Shown piece after piece: positions 1 through 7,922 of a DNA stretch of 32,834 nt. This stretch comes from Methylovulum psychrotolerans (lineage in GTDB: Bacteria > Pseudomonadota > Gammaproteobacteria > Methylococcales > Methylomonadaceae). Every line of letters starts with the position of its first letter. Position 1 is the stretch's first letter. The position numbers and the translations under genes were made by a program. The notes below the pieces were generated by a model, which had not been told where the DNA came from, ran no database searches, and saw only the letters and a program-made list of their open reading frames with translations. The stretch lies in assembly GCF_002923755.1 (NCBI RefSeq), contig NZ_PGFZ01000021.1, positions 2,141 through 34,974 of the forward strand. The letters are read 5' to 3'.

Positions 1-216
1 CACAGCTTAAATCCATCCGCAACCAAGCACGATGTTCCGTTGACGACCTCTTCACTGGGGCGGTTACAGGACATCTTTTTATATCGGATTAGCTATATAT
101 GTGCCTATTACAAATCTGAAAAAAGGGACTGCATAGGCGGCGACGAATTGCAGGATTGGCTGGCGGCGGAAGCGGAAATCAGCAAACAGGTTTCCTATTG
201 GTTTCAAGAATGTTAA
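1..216 (+). CDS. DUF2934-like small protein, 3' part only
   Basis: Frame 1 is open from the first base of the window to a TAA at 214-216, giving the last 71 residues of a protein whose start lies outside. The C-terminal part (RISYICAYYKSEKR... then GGDELQDWLAAEAEIS) has the shape of the DUF2934 family: an alpha-helical start, 'A-Y-x-K/R-A-E-K-R', then 'D-W-L-x-A-E-x-E-I'. The function of that family is unknown; members are small and soluble. It ends about 40 bases before the start of the M41-like gene on the same strand, so the two may be co-transcribed. The family call rests on motif shape only. Confidence 0.6.
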   Translation, partial: HSLNPSATKHDVPLTTSSLGRLQDIFLYRISYICAYYKSEKRDCIGGDELQDWLAAEAEISKQVSYWFQEC

Positions 217-259
217 TCGGCCATGACCGCTTTTGCAAAGCAATTTTAGAGAATTTACT

Positions 260-943
260 ATGAAACGCAGGGTTGTCAGAAATATAAATAACAATAATTA
301 TGCCATGCTAGAAAAACTGGTCGCTTATCATGAAGCAGGCCATGCGGCGGCCATTTATCTCAACAACCGTTTAAAAAAATTGCCACCCGTTTTTTTTAAG
401 ATTCTTTTGGATAATTTGCAGGACGGTGCGGTCGTATCGGTTTTAAAGGATAGGGATGGTCTGCATGGGTGTACTTCCAGGATTAAAGGTGGTCGTCTAA
501 TCCACACGCTGCCTTCCCATACTGAGGATCAGAATGCCATCCGGTTCCAGTTTACCGACCGATACCACCCGGCCTTTGAGGCGGACATCGTCAATCTGCT
601 GGTCGGCCCCTTGGCGGAAGCCAAATATATTGCCCGTATGGATAACGAGCCGTTTAAAATCCAATTGCTTACCGTGCAGGCACTCAACAATTATGGTGGG
701 GAAGCCGACTTGGCACTCGTCCATGAGTATTTGCAAAGCTATTCTGACGACCAGCAGGTACAAAATGAAAGTCTGGCGCATTTTTTAACGCAGGCGTTCG
801 CTTTTGTTGACGATCCGGCAAACTGGGCGGCCATTACCCAGTTAGCCGTCCATATCCTGGCTTGCGATAAGGATGAGATTGCTTGTGAAGAGGTGGCCAC
901 TGTGTTGGAGCAGCAATACCGGGCAAGAAACCGTCTTATTTAA
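260..943 (+). CDS. Stand-alone M41 (FtsH-type) peptidase-domain protein
   Basis: A 227-residue protein. HEAGH at residues 24-28 is the zinc-binding HExxH of M41 peptidases. A later segment, LLVGPLAEAKY, corresponds to the FtsH 'GG-R-x-A-E' region. The D of YGGEADLALVHEYL sits where FtsH has its third zinc ligand. There is no AAA+ ATPase and no membrane segment, so this is only the protease-like domain of FtsH (about 640 residues in full). The ATG at 260 is chosen over a TTG at 233 because AGAGAA lies just upstream and because the paralogue at 7923-8609 has the same length and aligns from its own ATG. The substrate is unknown. It may be a regulated protease, or a zinc protein that has lost proteolysis. 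Confidence 0.8.
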   Translation: MKRRVVRNINNNNYAMLEKLVAYHEAGHAAAIYLNNRLKKLPPVFFKILLDNLQDGAVVSVLKDRDGLHGCTSRIKGGRLIHTLPSHTEDQNAIRFQFTDRYHPAFEADIVNLLVGPLAEAKYIARMDNEPFKIQLLTVQALNNYGGEADLALVHEYLQSYSDDQQVQNESLAHFLTQAFAFVDDPANWAAITQLAVHILACDKDEIACEEVATVLEQQYRARNRLI

Positions 944-960
944 TGGGGATTTGCTAAGCA

Positions 961-1006
961 ATTGATGTTACATCAGACATTTTCTGCGATTTGGAAAACA
1001 AATAAT
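961..1006 (+). repeat. Diverged copy of the left end of the 13.6-kb TIR element
   Basis: This stretch aligns with 13581-13625 at about 38 of 45 positions with one gap. Both contain GATGTTAC, CAGACAT, TTCTGCG and AAAACAAATAAT in order. It begins shortly after the M41-like stop codon and stops where the IS remnant inverted repeat begins. It therefore looks like an old element end interrupted by a later insertion. Confidence 0.55.
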
Positions 1007-1240
1007 AGACATCTTTCCTAAATTTTGCCATATCTCAGGTTAACCAACGCGGCCACCAAGCTCCATGTCAGGGAGTAGTTTTTGTGTTTGCCCCGGTAAA
1101 CGTTTTTGACGATACTGAAAATCTTGCAGCGGCGGTTGAAAGCGGCTTGTCTTTTGTCTTTTTGACGAGCAAGACCGAATTCTGGTGGTGGCCGTGCTGG
1201 TTAACCTGATATCTGGCAACATTTAGGAAGGATGTCTATT
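1004..1240 (-). mobile_element. Remnant of a DDE insertion sequence with long inverted ends
   Basis: The two ends (about 1004-1055 and 1188-1240) are imperfect inverted repeats of about 50 bases, both starting AATAGACATC. On the minus strand, in a frame open from about 1200 down to a stop near 1020, the peptide NRRCKIFSIVKNVYRGKH... through LVAALVNLRYGKI looks like the C-terminus of a DDE transposase, IS5-like in style. The right end, read on the plus strand, codes a similar tail (LVVAVLVNLISGNI, stop). The piece thus seems to hold two copies of the same IS end in opposite orientation, with the body of the transposase missing. It replaces the 3' end of the HAF pseudogene. The family assignment is tentative. 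Confidence 0.55.
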
Positions 1241-2158
1241 GATGGCACTGGTGGAGGTGTACTCGCCACCCAAAGTGCCGAGGTCAGTCAACACGCCTTT
1301 ATCCCACAGGAATGCGCGGTTGGTACTGTGTTCACGCCAAGTGTTACTGCCATTGCCGGATACTTGTCCCCGCGCGTTGATACCGGTGGTATAGGCCGAA
1401 GCCCCACCCAGATTGCCGAGGTCGGTCAATTTGCCCTTGTTCCACAGAATGGCATGAGAGACTTCGGAAGCGCTGCTGCTGCCCCTGCCCGAACCGATCA
1501 CCTGCCCCCGCCCATTAAGGCATAAGTATCTACACAAGTTTAATTATTTTAAAAACAATATGTTATATAGAGATTCTTGCAGATAGCGGCTAGATTTTTA
1601 GTTCTTTGACCAGAGAAATCCGGCTTAAAACAGCAATTATTTATATGAAATAACGCTATTATTTACTTAACATAATGATTTTTAATACATAAACTTGTGT
1701 AGATACTTATGCCATTAAGGGCTATCGCATTGGAGACAGCGGTCGCGGTCGCTCCCGCAGCCCCAAGGTCGTGCATCATGGCTTTTTTCCATAAAAAGGC
1801 ATGATATGAAGGCCGGGTTGACGTACCTAACGGTGTCGTCTCGCTGCCGCCGACTATTTGGCCTTGGTTGTTGATATCCGCCGCATCGGAATAAGTCCCA
1901 CCCAAGGTACCGAGGTCTTTCATAGCCCCTTTTTTCCGGTCTTTTTCCCAAAGAAAGGCGTGGCTTTTACCCGTAGACGTGTCGCTGTTGCCGACCACCT
2001 GCCCTTGGTCATTAATGGCATTGGCCCTGGCATTGGTTCCCCCCCAATGTGCCAAGGTTAATGATCCGATAATCGGCCAACAGCGGTTGGGATAAGCCCA
2101 AAGCACTTACCGCCATGGCGGGGACAAGCAGCCGGCACAGCATGGAAGGTATTTTCAT
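1238..2158 (-). pseudogene. HAF-repeat secreted protein, broken copy
   Basis: The ATG at 2158, with an upstream AAGGAA, opens a signal-peptide-like start (MKIPSMLCRLLVPAMAVSAL, then GLSQPLLA) followed by DYRIINLGTLGG. This matches the start of the intact neighbour. Three lesions are visible. A run of seven G (2039-2045) where the neighbour has six shifts the frame after LGTLGG. A 191-bp MITE interrupts the codons of 'AIALNGRGQVIG', and removing it with one target copy restores the frame. The 3' end stops at 'TSAIN' where IS sequence begins. About five HAF repeats (DLGTLGG...NAIN-GQVVG) remain. The intact protein would be exported. The G7 lesion could also be a sequencing error or a slippage site. 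Confidence 0.8.
1521..1711. mobile_element. 191-bp MITE with perfect inverted ends and 9-bp target duplication
   Basis: Positions 1521-1542 and 1690-1711 are perfect 22-base inverted repeats beginning CATAAGTATCTACACAAG. The 9-base sequence CCATTAAGG occurs directly outside both ends (1512-1520 and 1712-1720), as expected for a target duplication. The interior is AT-rich and has no credible reading frame. It is therefore non-autonomous and was mobilised by a transposase encoded elsewhere. The family is unknown; several IS families make 9-bp duplications. It lies inside the HAF pseudogene. Confidence 0.9.
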
Positions 2159-2590
2159 AACAGATTTCCTTAAGAATAGGAGGTCGCTGGCAAAGGCGTT
2201 GGCAGAGCTTTGGTTTTTGGGATCGTATAGTTAAAATAAAAACTCTAAAAGTTTTTTAGGCGTGCAATTAATGGAAAAACGTAACTACTCAGCAGCCCCC
2301 CCCCTGTAAAAAATTAACCATTTATAAACAATGGTTTAAAATTTAAAAAGATGCCCGTGTCTTCATTTTTTAGAATAATTCCCTCTTTTTTTGGATGATT
2401 TTGGACGGTGATTCCAAAAACAATCTACATATAGAGTTTATATTTTAATTTATATGCTATATGTAGATATTAAGGGGGCTGAGTAGTTACGGAAAAACAA
2501 GAAAAATATGATGCAAGGCTTTGGTTTGGCAAAATTACCCCCTAATCACTGACTTAAAGCCTGTAATAGCTTACCGCTATTAGTGCCACA
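2159..2590. other. Gene-free stretch between the two HAF copies
   Basis: This 432-base stretch holds the 5' side of the broken HAF copy and the downstream side of the intact one, plus the IS66-like MITE described separately. A short inverted repeat, AATAGC-N5-GCTATT (about 2564-2580), lies just after the intact HAF gene and may be part of a weak terminator, though it has no T-run. I see no further gene. Confidence 0.5.
2281..2490. mobile_element. 210-bp MITE, IS66-like ends, 8-bp target duplication
   Basis: The ends are perfect 13-base inverted repeats, GTAACTACTCAGC (2281-2293) and its complement (2478-2490). The 8-base GGAAAAAC lies directly outside each end (2273-2280 and 2491-2498). IS66-family elements are known for GTAA termini and 8-bp duplications, so an IS66-derived MITE is the likely identity. 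Inside are a run of nine C near the left end and a second inverted pair (TCTACATATAG / CTATATGTAGA) near the right end. There is no open frame of note. Confidence 0.8.
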
Positions 2591-3805
2591 TTAGTCAGGA
2601 TTTGAGGGCTTGGTCTGGCTGTGTGTCCTATATGAAGCTTCCCACAAAACCGCATGGCTTTCACCCGTGACGGCTGCACTGCTGCCTACTATCTGGCCTA
2701 AGGTATTGATGGCGTTAGGTATTGAGGAACTATCACCGGTTAATGTGCCCAAGTCGAGCATTTTGCCATGCTCCCACAGGAAAGCGTGGTATTCACCCGT
2801 GGCGATTGTGCTGAGGCCAATAATCTGGCCATGATCATTAATGGCAACCGCGAAGGAACAACATCCGCCCAAGGTTTTCAAATCGGTTATCCGGCCTTTA
2901 TGCCACAAAAACGCGTGCTGTTTGCCAAGGACGGCGGTATCACTGGTGCCTGTCACCTGCCCCTTATCATTGATGTCCACGGCGTATGAATACCCGCCGC
3001 CCAAAGTCCCAAGATCGGTTATGGTGCCTGTATGCCAGAGGGTGGCATGGATTTGATAACTGGCCGTTTCACTGGCACCGACGATCTGGCTCCGATTATT
3101 GATGGCGCTGGTGGAGGCGCGGTCTCCACCCAATGTACCGAGGTCGCTTATCAGGCCTTTATTCCAGATGAAGGCGCGGTTTACATTAGGTTCAAGCCAT
3201 GTATCGCTGCCATTACCGACGATTTGGCCTTGGGCATTAATGCTGACGGTATAAGCCGATGCCCCGCCCAGATTGCCCAAGTCAGTCATGACCCCCTTAT
3301 CCCACAAGATGGCTTGTGATAATTCGGAAAAATAGTTGTCCCTGCCGGCACCGACCACTTGGCCGTAGTCATTGATCGCGTGGGCGGAGGAAACCGACTT
3401 TCCGCCCGCCGTGCCCAAATCGTTCATCACGCCCTTTTTCCATAAAAAAGCATGCGGGAAAAGGTCTCGTTCCGCACCTCTGCCGGTATCGCTAATTCCG
3501 ACCACTTGGCCGTGGCTATTGATGTCCACCGCATCAGAATCAGCTCCTCCCAAAGTGCCAAGATCTTTCATGATCCCGTGTTTCTTACCTTGTACCCAAA
3601 GGAAAGCGTGGCTTTCACCCGTAGACGTTTCGCTATGGCCAACCACCTGGCCTTGGTCATTGATGGCATTAGCACTGGAACGGACACCCCCCAATGTACC
3701 AAGACCAACGATTTTATAATCGTCCAATAATGGTCCGGACAGCCCTAAAGTGCTTGCCGCAAGAGCGGGCGCAAGCAGTCGGCAAACTGCAAAATGTATT
3801 TTCAT
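2591..3805 (-). CDS. HAF-repeat extracellular protein
   Basis: A 404-residue protein. The first 25 or so residues form a signal peptide (MKIHFAVCRLLAPALAASTL). The remainder is about eight tandem HAF repeats of 45-50 residues, each built as 'HAFLW-G-DLGTLGG-S-A-AIN--GQVVG-S'. This repeat family (named for the His-Ala-Phe motif) is found in secreted proteins of unknown function and is thought to form a beta-propeller-like or repeat-solenoid structure. The start at 3805 is preferred over 3823 because AAGGAA lies 7 bases upstream and because the broken neighbour starts at the matching place. It has no obvious operon partner other than the broken copy downstream. A palindromic site lies about 165 bases upstream. 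Confidence 0.85.
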   Translation of the reverse strand: MKIHFAVCRLLAPALAASTLGLSGPLLDDYKIVGLGTLGGVRSSANAINDQGQVVGHSETSTGESHAFLWVQGKKHGIMKDLGTLGGADSDAVDINSHGQVVGISDTGRGAERDLFPHAFLWKKGVMNDLGTAGGKSVSSAHAINDYGQVVGAGRDNYFSELSQAILWDKGVMTDLGNLGGASAYTVSINAQGQIVGNGSDTWLEPNVNRAFIWNKGLISDLGTLGGDRASTSAINNRSQIVGASETASYQIHATLWHTGTITDLGTLGGGYSYAVDINDKGQVTGTSDTAVLGKQHAFLWHKGRITDLKTLGGCCSFAVAINDHGQIIGLSTIATGEYHAFLWEHGKMLDLGTLTGDSSSIPNAINTLGQIVGSSAAVTGESHAVLWEASYRTHSQTKPSNPD

Positions 3806-4394
3806 GGCGATTTCCTTACACATCGAATAAAGTAACTGACAAAGGGTTGGTTAAGGCGTGCGTTCTGTTCGGGATGGGCTAGTTGCGTAAGTTTTTTTTA
3901 AAAAACATAATGATATGCCATCAATGCCTGTGTTGGGGGTATTTAAGCAAAAAGGGCAACATAAAATCTATAGGTATAAATACCTAGTGCCGCCCTTTAA
4001 GTCAGGGTGGCGAAAGTTAGTTTATTTGGGGTCAAGCGACTGGTGCCGGGTAAAATGGCCAGATAAGGCATGGCGGCGGTTATTTGGGGGAATAACCGCA
4101 TTTATAGGGTGAGGAAATGTCTGAACGGGTGCTGTGAGTTTTGCGGGGTCTTGGTTTAGGCATCAAAATCCACATCTTGACAGGCGGTGAGGCCAACGAT
4201 ATTGGAAGCTAACTCTTTGTGGGCTTGACACTGGAGACCCCCAAGCCATGGGCGGGGATAAGGGCTATGATTAGGCTGCGTTTGTCCAAGCCATCCAAAT
4301 CCGGAATATGTAGGCGATCATCCCTGCCGCAGCAAGCGCAATAGCCACTAACACTTGATAATCGAGTATTAAGCATTTTTTGGTGCTGAGGCGT
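3806..4394. other. Gene-free stretch between HAF2 and fic
   Basis: About 590 bases with no convincing gene. It holds the upstream region of the intact HAF gene and operator candidate copy 1. A short minus-strand frame ending at 4271 would encode one hydrophobic helix (VLVAIALAAAGMIAYIF...) but has no ribosome site. A plus-strand frame at 3915-4112 has no family features. Both may be decayed sequence. Confidence 0.4.
3971..3986. promoter_or_regulatory. Palindromic operator candidate, copy 1
   Basis: TAGGTATAAATACCTA is a 6+4+6 perfect inverted repeat upstream of the intact HAF gene. Two near-copies occur at 28303-28318 and 32501-32516. The bases after it (GTG) also match copy 2. It is likely a dimeric regulator site; the regulator is unknown. 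Confidence 0.4.
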
Positions 4395-5147
4395 TTAATT
4401 GGGGCTACCTTGGATAATCCGTAAATATCGCGCCAAGGCCGTCTGCTCCAAGCCCGCCACTAGCTCGATAAAAAGTGTGTATTCACCACAGGTATGAGCA
4501 GTATCTAATGCATCATAGTATTCCAAGCGTTGCCAAACCGGAATAATTGCCGGCAAAAACCCCCGCCGAATCAGCTCAAAATTCATCAACAGGCGGGCAG
4601 TATGGCCGTTCCCATCGACAAACGGATGAATACCAATAAAATCGGCGTGTAACCGGGCGGCGCATTCAACCGGATGCAAATGCTCCTCCGCACCATACTT
4701 TTCTATTAGGGAAGCCATCGCTTCCGGCACATTAAGAAAATGGGGCGGCACATGTTCGGCACCGGCCACCACAATATTTTCGTGCCGATATTGGCCGGCA
4801 TTGCGGTCGTCGATGTTTTTCAGAATGAAGTGATGGATGGACTTAATGTGCAATTCGCTTAATAATGCTTTTGCATGGACAAGCGCCTCCACATAATTAA
4901 TCGCTTTTTTGTAGTTAATGACCTCGAAATGTTCGCGTAACGGCTTGCCACCGATAGTGACGCCTTCCAACACGACGTTGGTTTCCTTCTCTGTCAGGGT
5001 ATTGCCTTCGATAGCGTTGGAATGGTAAATCCATCCGAGGATTTGCTGTTCATGTAGGGTACGGACGGTATATTCTGGCAAAGGGCATAAAGTGCCCAAA
5101 CGGGATTTAAGGCAGTCTATTTCGGCAAACGGGTCGATGAGGTTCAT
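4395..5147 (-). CDS. Fic-domain protein, class II inhibitory motif
   Basis: A 250-residue protein of the Fic family, enzymes that transfer AMP or another nucleotide to protein hydroxyl groups. The active-site motif is HPFVDGNGHTARLLMN. The catalytic His and the D-G-N are present, but the usual Arg after GNG is His. The N-terminal SNAIEGN fits the inhibitory [S/T]xxxE[G/N] motif, placed upstream of the Fic core as in class II proteins, so the protein is probably auto-inhibited. No antitoxin gene is adjacent, consistent with internal inhibition. It is cytoplasmic, with no signal or membrane segment. The ribosome site is weak (GGA six bases before ATG). The Arg-to-His change could lower or alter activity. 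Confidence 0.85.
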   Translation of the reverse strand: MNLIDPFAEIDCLKSRLGTLCPLPEYTVRTLHEQQILGWIYHSNAIEGNTLTEKETNVVLEGVTIGGKPLREHFEVINYKKAINYVEALVHAKALLSELHIKSIHHFILKNIDDRNAGQYRHENIVVAGAEHVPPHFLNVPEAMASLIEKYGAEEHLHPVECAARLHADFIGIHPFVDGNGHTARLLMNFELIRRGFLPAIIPVWQRLEYYDALDTAHTCGEYTLFIELVAGLEQTALARYLRIIQGSPN

Positions 5148-5289
5148 TATTGATCCATTTTTGTACGGTGTTTCCCAATGCAGGATGATTAGATAGGACT
5201 TTTCTGACTAGACCTTGGATTACCAGCCCTTATTTAGCGGTTAACGCCCTAAACCGACAACTAAACGCCTATAACCGCTTGCGCGGTTT

Positions 5290-5328
5290 TAGGCTTATTT
5301 TGTCCGTGCCACAGACAGAATAAGCCTA
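5290..5328 (-). terminator. Long hairpin after the PilZ gene
   Basis: TAGGCTTATTTTGTC (5290-5304) pairs with 5314-5328 over 15 positions with one mismatch around a 9-base loop. A second hairpin, AACCGC-TTGC-GCGGTT, follows at about 5273-5288. They lie 55-110 bases downstream of the PilZ stop on the minus strand. No strong T-run is seen, so termination is likely but unproven. Confidence 0.5.
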
Positions 5329-5383
5329 ATTGCATAAAAATTGACGGTTTCGCAATAGTTTTGGGGTTAGCGCAATTTTCAGC

Positions 5384-6130
5384 TTACCACTGGCGCATTT
5401 TCTGTGGCTCCGACAGTTGGTTTGCCCAGGTTTTGCCACAAAACAAATAAGGGGGGCAAGTGTCGCCGCGCCGTTGCCCTACCGGCTCCAGATGGTTATC
5501 AGATACATCGAGAGGGGCGGGATACCCACCAACTGGATTATCGGGCGCGATATGTTGTAGGCCTATGAGCGTTTCACAGTTTTCGTTATCCATCGTCCAA
5601 ATCACCGTGGCCTGTCCTTTAAGGTTGGCATGAGGGAATTTGAATGCCACAACCATCCCTTGTTCGACCCCAAAGACAATGGGTAAACGGATCATCAGGC
5701 CATCAACCGACATGTTGACCGTCATAAAATCAAAATAGTAGCCGTTTAAAAACAACTTCCCAGGAATGGTTATTTTGGCACGATAATTTTTACGGTTAAA
5801 ACAAGGCTTATCTTCCGAATGGTTCAGCTCTTGAAAAGCCATCGCAAAAGATACCTGTAAGTTTTCCGTAATGGTTATCCTAACGACTTTAGCGATACCG
5901 GATAACCGCAACGGGGGCAGAAAAAAATCCAGCGTTTTAGATAATGACAAATTTTTTAGGGTTTGCTGATGATCATTGCCAACGTGTAAATTTTCAGGGA
6001 TCAACACGGCCAATGCCCCTGATATGGAAAGGTTTTTAATGGTTATTTTACGCATTTTGCCGCCCAAATAGACCCAGCCATCCAAGTGGGTGGCTTTACG
6101 GTAAGCGCGTTGCTGTAGTTGAGTGCCCAT
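5384..6130 (-). CDS. Tandem PilZ-domain protein (probable c-di-GMP receptor)
   Basis: A 248-residue protein with two PilZ-like halves. The first has RAYRK near residue 8 and NLSISG near residue 33. The second has FNRKNYR near residue 110 (RxxxR) and NMSVDG near residue 140 (N-x-S-x-x-G). PilZ domains bind cyclic di-GMP through these two motifs; the second half looks fully competent, while the first has a less standard arginine motif. There is no membrane segment. GGAG lies 5 bases before the ATG. It is the last gene of the unit that begins with the PAS kinase. Proteins of this kind often act on polysaccharide secretion or motility, which fits the neighbouring polysaccharide genes. Confidence 0.75.
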   Translation of the reverse strand: MGTQLQQRAYRKATHLDGWVYLGGKMRKITIKNLSISGALAVLIPENLHVGNDHQQTLKNLSLSKTLDFFLPPLRLSGIAKVVRITITENLQVSFAMAFQELNHSEDKPCFNRKNYRAKITIPGKLFLNGYYFDFMTVNMSVDGLMIRLPIVFGVEQGMVVAFKFPHANLKGQATVIWTMDNENCETLIGLQHIAPDNPVGGYPAPLDVSDNHLEPVGQRRGDTCPPYLFCGKTWANQLSEPQKMRQW

Positions 6131-6286
6131 ACTGTCTCCGGTATTTTAAAAAATTATTTTTCGTTGGGTTAGGATGATTTTTATTGCATCACGAATACTA
6201 TGGTTTTTTAAGCATTTTTTAGTGGTAAAAATATTCTGACATCTGCGGATAAACCCACCATGGACGTGATGTGTGAAAAAGCGTAT

Positions 6287-7099
6287 TTAGTTCTGGTTTT
6301 CCGCCGCCTCATAGTGATTGAAATTCACATCCATAAAATCACTACGGATTCCCGCGTACCCTGGCGTTAAAATACGTTCAATATCAGCCCCGGTATCTTC
6401 AATTTCAAGCACCTTTGTCCAACCAGGGCCGAGTTGCTGATCGTTGAGATACAACGATATATCGACGCTACCATTAGCGGTGTCTGCGATAACGGTTTTA
6501 AGCCCAACCCAACGGTTGACAGGCAGCAGGTTAGGAAGGGTTTCGCGGTTATAAGCTCCGGGGTATACCGCAACGGATTTCAATTCATAATAGCGGCCTT
6601 GGCTTTTCTTTTTAACGATGGCAAAACCATCGACCCGAATCCCGGCATAGTAAAGGTTTTTACCGTCCTGATAGCGGTGAAAAAACAGCACACCGTTGGA
6701 TTGGTTGCGGTTCGGGCTGGCCGATAGGTTAATGTTTTTAATATTGAAAAAGACTTGTTGGGTGAAGTTCTTAAATTTGCCGAGCGTTACTAAACGGAAT
6801 ATATTTTGTGGCCTATAGCCATTGTCAGTGTCGATGGGATTAGAGGCCGCGTAGAGCAAACGGAAGCGGTCTATACCTGAAAGCTCGCCTGTCACCGTGC
6901 TAGCGATACCGTTGGCACGGTAGAAATAGGCGCCGGAATTAAGCCACCAATGCGGGTCAGGGCTATCGCTCATATTGCCGGTTTCACTCAGTGTGGCGAC
7001 ATTATCAAAATCATCAATAAAAACCTCCCCTGAAGCCGCTGTGTTAAAAACAACAAACAACAATAACGTTGATAGGTTTAATAATTTCGAATTGGCCAT
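6287..7099 (-). CDS. Secreted jelly-roll-like protein (possible glycan binding)
   Basis: A 270-residue protein with a signal peptide (MANSKLLNLSTLLLFVVFNTAASG). The mature part starts FIDDFDN and continues with beta-rich text (FNIKNINLSASPNRNQSNGVLFF, YYAGIRVDGFAIVKKK, 'NRWVGLKTVIADTANGSVDISLYLNDQQLG'). This resembles the concanavalin-like jelly rolls of the LamG/DUF1080 group and of glycan lyases. No catalytic residues can be named. Its layout recalls the central part of the FN3 protein at 28.4-30.2 kb ('...[19 protein letters not shown]'). AAAGG lies 9 bases before the ATG. It lies 45 bases downstream of the FixJ-type regulator, so is probably co-transcribed. It may bind or process the polysaccharide made by the neighbouring cluster. 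Confidence 0.55.
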   Translation of the reverse strand: MANSKLLNLSTLLLFVVFNTAASGEVFIDDFDNVATLSETGNMSDSPDPHWWLNSGAYFYRANGIASTVTGELSGIDRFRLLYAASNPIDTDNGYRPQNIFRLVTLGKFKNFTQQVFFNIKNINLSASPNRNQSNGVLFFHRYQDGKNLYYAGIRVDGFAIVKKKSQGRYYELKSVAVYPGAYNRETLPNLLPVNRWVGLKTVIADTANGSVDISLYLNDQQLGPGWTKVLEIEDTGADIERILTPGYAGIRSDFMDVNFNHYEAAENQN

Positions 7100-7144
7100 C
7101 TTAAAATACCTTTTTAATCTGAATCAGCTTGCACAGCATTTGGG

Positions 7145-7786
7145 TTAAGCGCAAAGTGCCTTGTTATTTAATTCATTGTTGTACATGGCTATCCTAATCA
7201 GGCCGACGATATTGCCCGCTTCCAGTTTTTCCATGATATGCGCCCTATGCAAATCAATGGTACGGTAACTGATACCAAGAATTCGAGCCGCCTCTTTGTT
7301 TGAATAGCTGTCCATAATAAGATGCAGCACTTCTTTTTCCCGGTCAGTTAACCGGTCTATCCGCTCTTGTCTTTCCAGTTTGCTGCGCCGTTCTTGCCAA
7401 GCCTCTGTGTCTTTCCTCAGCGCTTCGTTGATCCGTTCAATCAATAACGCGGTATCCAACGGTTTTTTCAGAAAATCGACGGCACCGGCCCTAAAGGCTT
7501 TTGCCGAATCGGGGATGCCGGCATGGCCGCTGATAAAGATAATAGGGATGGCGATGTCTTTTTTCGCCAGCTGTTGCTGAAGGCCAAGCCCGTCCATTCC
7601 GGGCAGGTTCACATCCAACACAAGGCAGCTGGGCACCTGGTGGTTGTAGTCATGCAAAAACGCTTCGGCAGACTCAAACTGTCTGACAGTTTGTCCTGTT
7701 GCTTCAATTAACAGCCTGAGCGAATCACGCACTGAAAAATCATCGTCAACGATATAAACTAAACGGGTAAGGTCATCTTGTTTCAT
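7145..7786 (-). CDS. FixJ/NarL-family response regulator
   Basis: A 213-residue two-component regulator. The receiver domain (about 5-120) has the acidic pair in YIVDDD, the phospho-acceptor Asp in LVLDVNLPGMDG, Ser in FISGHAG and Lys in FLKKPLD. The LuxR-type helix-turn-helix (about 145-205) reads LTDREKEVLHLIMDSYSNKEAARILGISYRTIDLHR. It binds DNA when phosphorylated. I place the start at 7786 (MKQDD) rather than 7801 because GAGG sits 9 bases before it. The PAS kinase upstream is the natural partner. Target genes may include the neighbouring glycan genes, but this is inference. Confidence 0.88.
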   Translation of the reverse strand: MKQDDLTRLVYIVDDDFSVRDSLRLLIEATGQTVRQFESAEAFLHDYNHQVPSCLVLDVNLPGMDGLGLQQQLAKKDIAIPIIFISGHAGIPDSAKAFRAGAVDFLKKPLDTALLIERINEALRKDTEAWQERRSKLERQERIDRLTDREKEVLHLIMDSYSNKEAARILGISYRTIDLHRAHIMEKLEAGNIVGLIRIAMYNNELNNKALCA

Positions 7787-7922
7787 TGCATTTATCCTCA
7801 TTCAGTAGCTGTCTTTACGACCCGGTCGGCGGCGGTGGCTCTTAAGCTACACTCCGTTAAACATTTAACCGCTTATTGAAGGCTTAAGGTAACCGTCTGC
7901 CCGGCAATAAAGGCACTTAGTA

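Noticed and set aside
4271-4420. Single-helix membrane micro-protein on the minus strand downstream of fic
   Set aside because: The hydrophobic text is suggestive, but no start codon with a ribosome site is available and it overlaps the fic end.
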